In this document: positions 1 to 11,600 of the stretch, piece after piece
Numbering within the stretch: position 1 is the stretch's first letter
Layout: each line of letters begins with the position of its first letter
DNA from: Thamnaconus septentrionalis
Lineage: Eukaryota; Chordata; Actinopteri; Tetraodontiformes; Monacanthidae
Length of the DNA stretch: 64,000 nucleotides
Reading direction: 5' to 3'
NCBI GenBank assembly: GCA_009823395.1
Contig: CM020509.1
Location: 18,975,501 to 19,039,500 of the forward strand
The notes under the pieces: generated by a model
Database searches by the model: none
Told to the model about the DNA's origin: nothing
The model's input: the letters and a program-made list of their open reading frames with translations, nothing else
Made by a program: the position numbers and the translations under genes

Positions 1-1538
1 CTTAGTTTAGTATCTGTAGTGTCCACTGATATATTTAGTGAGTTATACTTCCTCCTTTAATTTTTCCCCGGCTCTAACGACAGAATAATTCCCTTTATTT
101 CCTGCATCGCTGCGTCTAATCGGGCAGCTCTCAGATCTCTCACCATGTCCTTTCTAAAATCCAGAGAGCACAAATGAACCTTGACTCAGTCAAGGAGACA
201 AACGGAATTACTGTTAGTTTTATAAAGCGTGACCTCCCACATTGTTTGCTCACGACTGACAGCCGCTGCCACCTCGGCCCGCTGTGCAGGCTCACAGAGA
301 GCACGACGGCAGAGAAACCACAACCAGATCCACTCTGCTGCTCAACATTCTGCTGCTGTTTGTCACTTCTCATCTTAAACTGATTTGTTCCAGGCTCGAG
401 CACTCTGCACGTACACACACACACACACACACACGCACCGCCGAATCTGTGGGGCCTCTAACTCACAAACTCAGTTGCGTCGTTCCTCCCTCTGCTGGAC
501 AGAGGCCACACTACAGTTTTACGGGACATTTTCCCGTAAGACGTTTTCTGGCCTGTTTTGTGTAGGCGGTAATTGTGGGGGATTCATATCTAAAAGTGTT
601 TTTGGGCAATGCAAAGACGGAAAGTGTCGCTTTGTGACAGGAGACATTGTGCAGAACGCTCTTTAAACATTTGGTGACGACAACCAGTTAGGTAACACAA
701 ACCACAAACGTTTGCTCTTCGGCTCTCCAGCTGTCTTTCATTCTGAGATATTTCCTCCTGGGACATTTGCCACTGCACACAGGGGAGAGGCTGCGGGATG
801 AGATAAACATTCACGGTGGAAACCACATTATTTGTCCCCATTTATAAATCATGAGACTGACTTATTCATTACAAATACAATTTGGTGGAATCATACACAG
901 GCATCATTTCAGTGTATGATTAGTCCTGAATACTAGTTGCACTTTTCCACACAGTTTTTTGTTGCATTTTGGACATCAAGAGTGCATTTTCAAGAAAAAA
1001 AACACATTGATAATAATAAATACACAGGGAATATTAGTGTTAGAGGCTATCTGCTATAGTCTGAACTGTGTGACTGATTGTACCTGTGGCCATGTCACAT
1101 TTACAATAATCAAATTAATGAAAATGGCCTCCAGCTAGCTAGCTCATCTAGAATAAAAAATAATGAACATGCATTGGTATTTGTTTTCTAGGAAAACAAT
1201 GCCTAAAATGATAAGTAGCCACTGTACAGTTTGTTTCTGTCATTGAGATGTTTATCTCCTGGTATAGTCATTGTTTTGTCAAGTTGAGTGACAACACAAT
1301 CACTGTACTAGCAGTGAATACAGACAAGGTCGCATCTCGTCTGACCCTGGGGGCTGCTTAACTTCTGGAGAGTTCTTTTGATAAACAGGCAGATGGTCGA
1401 TTAATCTTAGCTTGGTTTCATCAAATTGAAGTGCAGTGAACAAGCGCTGCTTCTAAATTCACACAGTCACAATAGTCACAGTCTGATTCACAGGGTTCAC
1501 GTGAAGACGGGGAGCAAGTCCAACTGAACGCATGCCGG
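1..1538. other. Intergenic DNA, no gene seen
   Basis: No open frame with recognisable protein character was found on either strand. A short (AC)n microsatellite lies at about 412-434. The part next to 1539 would hold the 3' UTR of the minus-strand gene that ends there. No tRNA, rRNA or transposon end was recognised. Confidence 0.5.
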
Positions 1539-1941
1539 TCAGTGAAAGAATTCCTTCGTCTTCTGCGGTTTTCTTTGGAGGACAGTGTAATGCAGCCACA
1601 GATTAACCAGCCACAAGGTCCTTCTGAGGAGGGCGGAGAAATCAGCAGCGGGCAGCGAAGGCGTTGGGCTCAGAGGGACGGACGAAGAGTTTGCCAACCC
1701 CGCGGACAAAGTCCGATGCTTTGAGTGAAGACAGACGAGCAGCTCCAGCAGCGCAGACGTCCAGACCAGCCGGCAGCTGAGCTGAGCCCGACGGGACGTC
1801 CTCAGGTGTCGAGTCTGCTGGGGCCAGTGGGACACCAGTGTGGCCTCCAGGCCCAGCAGCCCCAGCAGGAGCAGCGACACCAGCTGGTGAGCATCCAGCA
1901 GCTGCTGGCAGAGAACACTGACAGCGTCTGTCCACCACAAC

Positions 1942-1985
<44 letters not shown>

Positions 1986-2943
1986 GGTCCACTGCAGCAG
2001 CGTCACCCCCAGCTGCAGCATCCAGCGCAGCAGCAGCAGCCCGTCGGCCAGGGCCAGCTGGTCCAGCAGCACCGTGGAGGGCTTGGTGGAGACGCGGGAG
2101 GAGCGCAGCAGCGGCAGCGCGCGCAGGCTGGAGACGCAGCCCGCCAGCAGGGGGAGCTGCGCGCCGCCGGGGAGCAGCAGCACCGTGGCCAGTTTCAGCA
2201 GCAGGAACCTCCGCAGGCGCCCCCTGCAGGCCGAGACCCCGCCCTCCGTGCACCAGCCGCAGACCCCCCGGAGCAGCGCAGGGACCCGGTTCAGTCTGCA
2301 GAGAGATGGTGGGTCAGTGTGACGGCGATGATGTCATTGCTCAGGGGACACGCGTTCGTGCCCGTTAGAAACACATAAATACACATGTCGATACACGCTG
2401 TCCTCGTTTATGAGTGCGTGCAGCCGCATTGTGTAAGTAGGCAGAGGTCCAGACAAGCAGCCAAGCCCTTTTTAAATTCCTGAGTGACACGGTGGTTGTC
2501 ATTTTGGACACGTCAGAGATCGACTCTGGTGTACCAGCACTGTAGCACAACTAGACTCAAGATAAATAAGTCTCAATAAATATCTTCCACTTCCTTGTAG
2601 GATTGAGGACAGTTTTTCTTGTTTTGGGGGGTGTTGGTTGGAAAGTAGGATGCGTTACAGCTTCGTATCCAGTCAATGAACTCATGAGTGGTTTCTCTAC
2701 ATATTTAGGGATCGCTTCAGTATTAGCTAAATGAAATAACAATTCAACAAATTCTTCTAAAATCCATTTTTCCTTTATTACAATTTTTAGTAACTACTAT
2801 TTTTACTGCTATTTCTACTTTTATTTCAATATTTATACTATTTTTTTATTTTTGACATTGTTTTCATTGCTTAAAAACTCTTCACACTCATCAATACATC
2901 ACATTTTAAATGAAGACCTGAGCAAATTGTAATCAGTGGAAAG

Positions 2944-3019
<76 letters not shown>

Positions 3020-3061
3020 AACTCACCTGGTAAGCGGCAGAAAGTTGATCTTAAAAGTCAT
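1539..3061 (-). CDS. Unrecognised GPCR-like multi-pass membrane protein, two exons, 263 aa
   Basis: Seen: coding exon 1 is 3061-3027 (35 nt, ATG at 3061, purine at -3, an in-frame TGA 24 bases upstream) and ends at a consensus donor GTGAGT. Exon 2 is 2295-1539, after a pyrimidine-rich CTCTCTGCAG acceptor. Phases agree: AG plus A makes Arg12. The protein is Leu-rich, with hydrophobic segments near residues 43-66, 87-113, 136-163, 184-202 and a weak one at 232-250. Segment 2 contains LALADGLLLL, like GPCR TM2. Segment 3 has a Cys at 141 and runs into LEATLVSHWP, where a class A receptor would have its DRY box; then comes a Trp190 like the TM4 Trp. Residues 116-130 are Gly-Ser repeats from a hexanucleotide array. 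Codon third positions are GC-rich as in cysltr1. Inference: a truncated or diverged class A GPCR relative, ending before TM6-TM7. It could also be an unrelated membrane family or a decaying gene. Function unknown. Confidence 0.5.
1944..1984 (+). repeat. Hexanucleotide (AGAACC)n tandem repeat
   Basis: About seven units of AGAACC lie head to tail. Read on the minus strand they are in phase with the open frame of the 263-aa protein and encode alternating Gly and Ser. Because the unit is a multiple of three, length changes would preserve the frame. Confidence 0.85.
2946..3015 (+). repeat. (TG)n microsatellite
   Basis: About 35 uninterrupted TG dinucleotides. It sits in the only intron of the minus-strand GPCR-like gene, about a dozen bases inside the splice donor. 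Confidence 0.95.
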
Positions 3062-5289
3062 CGTCCTCTCGCCACTCGGATATCAGCAGCTAGCTTGAAT
3101 CCCCATGATGGCCGCCTCTTCTTCTTCTTCTTCCCCTCTCTGTTATCCCAGGGGACAGTGAGTGAGTGTGTGCGTGTGTGATGGACTCTTCCTTTCTCTT
3201 CCCTTTATTGAGGCTTCACCAGGCCCTCCGGACATGTGTGTCATCCTGTCTGGCCTGGAGAAGAGCCAGACTCTCGCTGATGATTCACGTCGTTGAAGGT
3301 TGAGATGTGATCGGGGAGTGTTTGTGTGTGTGTGTGTGTGTGTGGGGGTGGGGGGGGTGGGGGGTGTTTCCGCACAATGCGGAGCCAAAAAAGGCATGGA
3401 CTGACTGAGCCACTGGGGTGCCATACGTTAAATTGTTATACATAGTCTGCCATTATAATGACTCAGTAAACATGCCAGAATTGTTTTCAGTTGTCGTACA
3501 GTTTACTTTGGCTGCGACTTGTGCGCTTTGTTAGTATTTAGGACTGTTGTTTCTGAGTCGGGAGGCAAACAAACAAAACGGTGTCCATAGCAACGTGGGT
3601 GTGATCACGGCAGTTGCGACTTGTTGCTGCTGCTGCGACTCAGACTGACTGTCCTGAATGACTGACAGCCACCCGGTCGACATCACCGTTCCTTGTGACT
3701 CTCATCTTTGAGGCAGTGGACCAGGTACACGTGGCTTTTTTTGTCACTCGAACTTACAGAGTAAAGTTTCAGTTCGGTTTGGAAATTTTATTGAACATGT
3801 TAAAGACAATGGAAAACATTAGAGGCAGAATTAGGAATTACCCCCACACACAAACAAAATAACGTCAAAAAGAAATACAAACAAATCACAATTAAACCTC
3901 ATGTTCCAAAGAATAGAAAGAAGTTGTGAGTAACTTTCCATTCCTACCCCCTTTCCCGTCTGCTTTTGGTATTCAGTTCCACAAATCAAAGAGCTAATTA
4001 ACCTTACACGAGAAGCATCGCATTATTTATGGGTTTTCGAGTGCATTAGTCCAAATCAAAGGAAATTACTGAAATAAAAAAACAAGCGTTTTTACAAGCC
4101 GGCGTCCAAGTGAAGCCGCTACCATAAAAAGCCAATTACTTTCCCTCACTTCGCACATTCTGAGCGTATGAATCACTAGCCACAGCTGTTTACACTGGGA
4201 TTACAGTAAACACCTATGAGCACTAAGATGGCTCGCATTTGAAGGAACATTGACTTCACATTGGAAGAGAGAGGGGGTGTTGGTGTCTGGGGGTTGTTTT
4301 TATAGTCCCAGTGTCACAGTGACAAATATTTAAGTCGGGAACCACTTGGTGCTCTGTAAACCAGCAACAGAGTTTATGCTCAACTTTCTGGGAGACTCGA
4401 TACCAGTGTAGTGACTTCACAAGCAGGGAACATTAGCAGCATTAGCTCACGCCGCCTCGCTTATTTCTACAGTTTGTCACGCTAACAGAAGACGAGCGCA
4501 TGGACGAGCTACAAACTTCCATGTTTTTCTATGGCCTTTTTTTCCGCTACTTAGTCTTCAAAAGTGCAGAAGTAATGAATGACCGTAGTTGTTGTAATGT
4601 GGCTGTTGAAACCCAGATCTAGAGGCTTTCAGACCTGGTGTGTATAGCTTTGTTCTGATGTGAGTTACTGAAGCCTGTGTTAAAGTCTTCCTGCTTGCCA
4701 TCGACATCCTCCATTCATCACACACACTTAATCTGCTTTTATTGCCTTTATTGCAGCAGGGCTTTGTATCTTTCTTTTTTTTTCCAACTCTGAGTGCCTC
4801 AATTCCTGTATTTACCAGCTACTTCAGTGTAGTTTCCCCACACTGAAGAGCACTAGAGATGCACATCCTAACAAAGGATTAAGATCCGTCCAGCACTCCA
4901 GGCATGTTTGTTTGACTTGGTTTTTGTATTGTCTGCATAATTAAGGCACCACATTTGATTGTTTTCTACAAGCAAAACCAGTTTGTGTGTGTTGAAAGAA
5001 AAGCAGACAGTGAAGGCCGCCTTGAGGAACTCCCCAGGTCATTTCAGTCACACTCAGATTTTTGTTTTCTTATTAGAAAAAATATTTGTCCATTGTTTAA
5101 AATTTAAAGGTGTAATATTTAGCTTGATTTTTGATTTGTATTATATTGTTTTTTTTATATTGGTAAAAGCTTAATATTCTGCCCATAAATACATTAATAA
5201 AAGTGTATACTCGTAGCACAATAAAAGTAATTTGGTATCCATAGAACAGTTCTCATACATATTTATATATATGTATGTATTTATTAAAG
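3062..5289. other. Intergenic DNA with a G-rich microsatellite
   Basis: No gene recognised. A (TG)n tract at 3321-3343 runs into a G-rich stretch (3344-3367, several runs of four or more G) that could form a G-quadruplex on the plus strand. The part next to 3061 should contain the promoter of the minus-strand gene. No TATA box or repeat end was recognised. Confidence 0.45.
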
Positions 5290-5704
5290 ATGCGCCGATC
5301 CGATACTGGGTATCGGTCCAATGCTGGACGAAATTACAGCATCGGATAAATTAATGTACAGCAGTAACTCGCCGATCCAATCCCGCAGCCGTTCACGACC
5401 CCTCTGGCCTCACTGCACGACATGTCGTAAAGAGAGCCGAGAGCGGCTGCTGCACATGTCAAGTGAGCAGCAGCCAGAGTGTACGAATCAGCAAAGCGGT
5501 GGTAATGTCGGTGTTGTGGACAAACTTCAAGCTTCACAGGGGCAGCAGCACTGGAAACTTCAGCACCATGAACTTGATAAAGCATTTGCAGAAGCATCAT
5601 GGAAAAGAATATGCAGACTATACACAAACGACCAGCGCCAAGTGGACTAGTGAGCCACAACGACAAACCACAGGAAACTATTGAGAGGCGCCAGAAACTC
5701 CCCC
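5290..5704 (+). mobile_element. hAT transposon fragment with BED-finger coding remnant (left arm)
   Basis: The opening contains GATCCGATACTGGGTATCGG, a terminal sequence type seen in fish hAT elements. An open frame at 5463-5684 resembles the BED zinc finger found at the N terminus of hAT transposases: a VLWTNFKL start and a HLQKHH histidine cluster. The cysteine pair is lost, so this copy is degenerate. It matches, in inverted orientation, 5845-5957 and 6855-7063. The rest of the transposase is absent, so the copy cannot be autonomous. Confidence 0.6.
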
Positions 5705-5844
5705 AAGACAGCAACAAAGCTAATCTGATGGAGAAACTGAGAAATGTATTGAGTTTATTCTGCTGGATGACCAACTGCTCTCTGTTGTTGAGAACACAGG
5801 TTTTGCTCACTTAATTACCTACCCGGCATTTCATCTCTTGTCTT

Positions 5845-7063
5845 GGGAGAGTTTCTGGCGCTTCTCAGTAGTTTCCTGTAGTGTTTGTTGTTGGTTTCTT
5901 AATTTTTCTGCTTGGGGCTCGTCGTTTGCATAAAGTCTGCATATTCATTTCCATGATGCTTCCGCTAGAGTTGCCAACCGTCCCTTAAAATACAGCATTG
6001 TCCCGTATTTGACGATGAAATGGTGCGTCCCGTTTTGAGTCGACACGTGACTGGGTTTGTCCCGTATTTCTGACTTGTCTTCAATGCAACTTTATTATAC
6101 AAACTCACGTTCGTTTCCATACAGTTTGTGTTCAATACCATAATCGACGTAGCTGCAGGCAACACCATTGCGCAACCCGTTCACGAGGGTGCGCAATGGT
6201 ACTAATGGCACTAGGCTGCGTAGAATAGTAGGCTATGAATCGGGGTTGCTTGTTCTTTTCAGCAGCAAACGAAAATGGCTGAGGCTCCTCCCAACTCCTC
6301 AACTTTGAGCAGTCCTGTTCAGTCCTGTTGTTTAATGCAATCTTCTGAATGCCAGACAGCCACGCAGTGCTACAAGAAGTGAGAAGAAACACACCTGAAA
6401 AAGGAAGTAACAGGGAAAAAAGAGAGCCGTTAACCGAGATCTACCGTTCCACAGAGAAGAAAAACAAAACTGTGTTGAACAGATGACTGTTCGTGGAAGA
6501 GAGATGTTGATGGGAGATGGATGTGGCAATGACAAGGAGGAATGTTTTACAGTTAAATTTTAATTATTTACAAACCCGAAATTTTAGGGTTTTTCTTTTA
6601 TGAAGAAACGGGACACATAAAGGACTTAAAAAATGACATGAAATCATGTGTGGTGGCACAAGCAGCATCACTATCCTGAGTTGTACTTATTTTTTTATTT
6701 GTATTCACTTTATTTATTTCATTTCTTTGTAAAAGTCATGCACTTTGATTGTTGTGTAAAAATATGTTCAATCAAAAGATTTTAATACAATTTAACTCAC
6801 TGCGGTAGGCCCCCTTGATTTTTCTGAATGAAAGTTGGCAACACTAGCTTCCGCAAAGGCTTTATGAAGTTTGTGGTGTTGAAGTTTCAAGTGCTGCTGC
6901 CACCCTTTGAGACGTGTTTGTTGCACAAATTGCACTCTGCTGTCTTGCTTTTGGCTTTGTTAAGCTTGAAGTAAGTCCACACTACCACGGCTCTGCTGAC
7001 TTGTATACTCTGGCTGCTGCTCATGTGACATGTGCAGCAGCTGCTCTTGACTCTCTTTAGGGC
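5845..7063 (-). mobile_element. Inverted second hAT/BED fragment (right arm), split by a nested MITE
   Basis: 5845-5957 and 6855-7063 together are a diverged reverse complement of about 5420-5704. For example GTTTCTGGCGC is shared across the two arms. On the minus strand 7096-6887 encodes a BED-like start with an intact C-x2-C pair (CNLC) after VVWTYFKL. The arm is interrupted at 5966-6846 by a separate element with its own target duplication. Just beyond (about 7064-7130) lies sequence with CGGGCCGCGGGCCACATCC, typical of another fish hAT-derived repeat. Confidence 0.6.
5966..6846. mobile_element. Non-autonomous hAT-type element (881 bp) with 8-bp target duplication
   Basis: Ends are inverted repeats TAGAGTTGCCAAC and, on the other strand, TAGTGTTGCCAAC (12 of 13 match). 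They are flanked by the direct repeat GCTTCCGC at 5958-5965 and 6847-6854. An 8-bp target duplication with short terminal inverted repeats is the hAT signature. No open frame inside is long enough for a transposase. It inserted into an older hAT arm, so it is the younger of the two. Confidence 0.85.
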
Positions 7064-7145
7064 AGACCAGGGCAAAGTACGGGCCGCGGGCCACATCCGT
7101 CCCGCTGGGTGTCTCTGTCGTGAGGCCAGTCATAAATCACACAAT

Positions 7146-7170
7146 TTATATATATATATATATATATATA
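7146..7170. repeat. (TA)n microsatellite
   Basis: A short run of TA dinucleotides immediately before the 5'-truncated Ty3/gypsy element. Confidence 0.9.
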
Positions 7171-7186
7171 CTGTGGACACTGTGGA

Positions 7187-8266
7187 TTGGTGCGGATGAA
7201 AGAAATTGCACGCAGCTATTTCTGGTGGCCAGGCCTCGATGCTGATATAGAGGAGAAAGCAGGGTCCTGCCCTGATTGTCAGAAAATGAGAAACCTCCCA
7301 CAGCTGGCACCATTACACCCATGGGACTGGCCTGAAGAACCATGGCAAAGAGTTCACATAGACTTTGCGGGACCACTGGGGAACCACATGTTCAAATTCA
7401 ATTCTTCAGAGAAAACTGTCGAAGCGCACAGATCTATCTTCAGTCGTTTCGGTCTGCCACAACAACTTGTTAGTGATAACGGCCCACAGCCAGTGTCTGA
7501 AGAGTTCGAAGCATTCATGGAAGAGAATGGTATTCAGCATATAAAGTCTGCGCCCTATCACCCAGCTACGAATGGACTCGCTGAAAGATTTGTGCAAACT
7601 ATGAAACAAGTTCTCAAGTCCTCTAACAGCACACAGTCCCTCAATCGACGACTCAACGCATGTTTGTTGTCATACAGGAACACACCTCATGCCACCACAA
7701 AGGTGTCTCCTGCTGTGTCTATGTTCAAGAGACAGCTGCGTACCCGACTTGATCTCCTGAGACCACCGAAGACTAAGGAGGTTGTTCAGCGTCAACAGGA
7801 AGTTCAAATGAGAAGACGAGCGAAAGCAAGGTTTCGAACAGCAGGAGATAAGGTGCTTGCCCGCAATTACAGCGGTGGTGTTAAGTGGACACCTGCAGTG
7901 GTTGTTGCAAACACAGGACTTGTGTCTTATACTGTGGAAACCAGTGATCACCTTATCTGGAGAAGACACGTTGACCAGCTGCTTCCCACGGCTGGGTCAT
8001 GTGACGACGAACCTCAAGAACTGTCCCTTGTTCCCGATTTAGAGTTTCGGCTGGAGCAACAGCCGTCATCAGAAGAGCCACAGAACCCACCTTCATGAAC
8101 TGACAATGTTCCAGGCTCACCTAAGCCTGCTCAGATGCTTACATCAGGCGTCACTCCAAGTCCAGAATTCACTCAGTCCTCACCAAGAGACCCTATGACT
8201 GACCCAGCGACCGGTCGTAGTTACCCACGAAGAAACAGACGACCTCCGGACAGACTATCATTGTAG
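7187..8266 (+). pseudogene. Ty3/gypsy pol remnant (integrase)
   Basis: The open frame at 7187-8098 contains the end of the zinc-binding region (CPDC), the integrase core with the first Asp (IDFAGP), the second Asp (SDNGP) and the Glu (NGLAERF), and a chromodomain-like C-terminal region. Compared with the family, roughly 20 residues are missing between the first Asp motif and the segment reading HRSIFSRFG, so the catalytic fold is broken. The HH half of the zinc site is also missing. A stop at 8096-8098 is followed in another frame by a basic tail (RRNRRPPDR) typical of fish gypsy pol and ending at 8266. That implies a further frameshift. Not functional. Confidence 0.85.
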
Positions 8267-8511
8267 TATAGCGACTAACCCATCCTAGTGGGGCAGAGTA
8301 ATTCCCAGGGTTCAGTCCGGATTGAGGCAGTCTACCCTTTCTCCGTAGTTAGGCAAGTTCTATAGCCATTACATGTTTATGTACACATATAAAAAAAAAA
8401 ATGGCTTCATTACGTATTGTGTATTGGAAGTTGAGACTTGAAGTGAGATTTTGAATTAAGAAAAATGTTTACCTTTTGTTATGAGAACACCAAAGTAAAG
8501 GGGGAGGAATA

Positions 8512-8685
8512 TGTTGTGTATTGACAGCCCTTGTTGTTCTGTGCCACCCGTGTTATGTGTGTGAAGTGACGTATTGTTCCGGTGTCTGGGCAGAAGTAAA
8601 AGAGTAATACAAGACTACATACAAATTTTCCAGATCTCCCGTTTCTTATTAATTGTTATGGTACAAGCTAACACAGTACATAACA
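8512..8685 (+). repeat. 3' LTR of the Ty3/gypsy element (174 bp)
   Basis: It begins TGTTGTGTA and ends TACATAACA; these are imperfect inverted repeats (8 of 9) with the canonical TG...CA boundary. It directly follows the polypurine tract. A GTAAAAGAGTAATAC segment lies in the middle. No partner LTR was seen upstream. Confidence 0.8.
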
Positions 8686-11600
8686 GTTTGGATATGTGTC
8701 TCCCACTTTTTAATGGACCAAAAGTTAAAAAATGAACAATCATAATTCAAACTTTCAATGCCCTGCCACCACTAGCCTCCATCTGACTAGGCAGATTAGA
8801 TCAGATCAGCGTTAGATGTAGCATCCGCTGTACATTGGCACTTTACAGCTAATGCATGCACTTTTGTGTTGCATTAAATGTGTATTCTGATGGCAGGAGA
8901 GATAATAAATGTGTCCATGTGGAACACACCCACGATGCCTCAGACTACTAATGCACTGACTTGTGGGCAGTGCTGATGACCTCATACAGACACTGATGAA
9001 TCAAATATTGATTAATGGCTCAAATCCCCTGAGAAATCAGTCCCAGTACATAATGAACTTGCTGAGTCAACTTCCAAGTAATGCATTCATCCTCAATTTG
9101 TTTGCTCTTCGCAGAAAGTGTGTGCTAAATGACACACTACTACGAATTGGCCCTTTTTTCAGATGTTGCAAACCACACTGAATGCCTGTCTCAGGTCAGT
9201 GGCACCGCTTCCTCTCAGGTGTTGTCAGTCCAAGGCAATAAAGCAACAGTCTGTCGAGGAAGCTAGATTTTTTTTTGTTTTACTTTTTTTGTTGAGTTTT
9301 GTTTTTTCTGTTTTTATATATTTGTTTTTACTTGACTTTACACGAGTTCCGCTGTAGTTTCACCGGATGTCTAGAATTATATCTGTACATCCATGCTGAC
9401 ACTCGCATAGACATGTTGTAGGTGCAACATCAGCAAGAAGGAAACCTCAAAGTGCGGCCAGCTGTGATAAGAAACTTTCTCAGGCAAAGCAGTGACAGAA
9501 AATGACTTTTAATCGTGAAAGATTTTTCCTGTCAAACTAGTGAATAGTGTTTTGGTCCGGATTATTGCGTACATCCTCTTTAACTCTTAACTTTCTGTCT
9601 GCACAAAAACTTTGTGTAAATTGATGAATAAATCGATTGATTGACAAAAACCAAAAACAGTCATTTGGAAACTTGAGCTTGAACTTCCGCATATATGGTT
9701 TGTTTTGAACAGTACGATTAAGATTAATGGCGAGTTACACAATGAATAAACTTCTGGCGAAAACTTAGTTTGCCTTGAGGAATGCTGCAAGCCTGCATGC
9801 TTTGCGGTTTACAGGTATGAGGCTCATTCATAGCGTACAGGGATCAAAGCTGAGCGGCCTCTGAAATTTGAGACCCGTGTGAGAGCGGAACAAAACCCAG
9901 TGAATTTGTGCATGTTGTTAAGAGGGACAAACCCTTTAAAGCACTGGAACAATAGGTCCATTGCTGCAGCTGCAGGTGTATGCAAAGAAGTTCAGAGACA
10001 ATGCCCGTGACTGAATGGGTGGCTGGAAACATGATTACATAATGAACTGCAAGCAAAATATCTTTGTCACATTTTTTTTGGTCACTTTATTTCTGAATTA
10101 GTGGTTTTAAATCCCTGATGTCACTGATGTTCATTGTCAACTCGACACAGTATTTCCTGTATGACTGACAGTGTCTGCAGGCTCAGAACCCTCGTTCCAA
10201 CAGGATGGTCTCCACCCGATTTGCAGATTGACTCCCACGAGACAAAACGGCTAAATGTGGCAGATCTTAATGAACTCCATCCATAGCCAGAAGATGCCTC
10301 GGAATGTTTCAGCTGTGCTTTGTGGTTTTTGGCCAATGATTCCCAGGAGTGCAAAGCCAAAATGCACTGCCTGGGAAATGCATTATTGTCGCGTCTTAAA
10401 CTGTGTACGTGTGTGTGTGCCTGCCAGATAGAATAGATAAGGTTTTGGTTTTGCGTGATGACTATGATAACAACTAATCCTCGTGTCCCAGCACGTCAGG
10501 ACTCTAAGATGAGGGGCAAACATTAAGGCGGCTTGTCAAACAAAACACATGATCTTGTAAATATTCTGGTAAGTTTACTGTAAACTCTGGAAAAGAACTA
10601 AAAACTCATGAATCATAAATTAAAAAAAAGTGTCTCATGTCCGGAAGTGAACGCTCAGCGCCGCTGCCTCTTCTGCTTCCCACCCACACTAATCAAATTT
10701 TTTATTTTTTTTTTTTTGCAGAACACAACAATCAGCCAAAACCGGCACAGAAGAAAAACCTCACGTGTTTGGCGCACAAAACAGTTTGTGACCTAAAACG
10801 GAATAATTATTTTTCTTAGCTTTTATCTGTGTGCCTGCACGTGCAGGCAAACTTGAACTTGCTTCCAGCTGGAGTCGACTGAATTTCCATTGAATTTGTC
10901 TGTCACACACTGAGCCCCTCCAACATTCTGCAGAATAGAAATAAATAAAGTATCTTGTGGGACGACTTAACAATACAAATGTGCATTTTCAGCCAGATGC
11001 CCAAACTGTAAGCTGATCGCGGGGCCCCACTTCACTGCACTCTTGGTGCACTAATGCACGAGCAGATCAATGAATCTCTAATGAGTGATTGTTGTTGCAT
11101 GTGGTCGCAGGATGCACGTCTGCAGCTGCGCGGCCACAGAGCGAATTATGGAGTTGCTGTACACAGTTCAACCGGTAGCTTCTGCTCCACCGACTTGCCT
11201 TAATCTCGTGCAAGGTTGTAACACATCATAACTTGCCGCGAGATAAACAGATATAAGTTTGTGATGTCTCGTCTCGTGGCTTGTGCAAAGTCTTTATTGT
11301 TGCAAAGGACCGAGGAAATCTGATCTCAAGGAAAACAGGCCAGAGCAGCTGCTGACAAAGGATTTTTTATTTAGATTGTAGCTGACTAAACGCTGGTGAC
11401 GCTCATGATGTGCGAGGGCTGCAGGTCTGAAGACAAGACGCTGCGTCAAGTAAGTAAGTCAGTAAACTTGGCAACCGGTTCAGTTCTGGAGTTTTTCTGC
11501 AGACTTTTATTTCATCGCCTTGGGTTGTTGGTTGTCAAACGTCTTGTGCGCAAACTGGATGGAAAACAGAGGTGTCACATCATCGTTAACATCACAACAT

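Larger units (their letters stand above)
7184..8685 (+). mobile_element. Ty3/gypsy LTR retrotransposon, 5'-truncated, 3' half with LTR
   Basis: This is the 3' end of a Metaviridae-type element: the C-terminal part of pol (integrase), a noncoding stretch, a purine-rich tract (AAAGGGGGAGGAAT, about 8496-8509) and a 3' LTR. Gag, protease, reverse transcriptase and the 5' LTR are absent from the window. The 5' edge abuts a (TA)n tract. The frame is broken and the integrase core is deleted, so the copy is dead. Confidence 0.85.

Noticed and set aside
1725..2378. 217-aa plus-strand frame rich in Gln
   Set aside because: It is the antisense shadow of the minus-strand GPCR-like exon; its Gln-rich, low-complexity product comes from CTG-rich codons on the other strand.
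2936..3181. Cys-Val and Thr-His repeat proteins here and at every (TG)n/(AC)n tract
   Set aside because: Dinucleotide repeats are open in all frames; these are not genes.
5334..5810. 158-aa minus-strand frame
   Set aside because: Antisense to the hAT/BED fragment; not a host gene.
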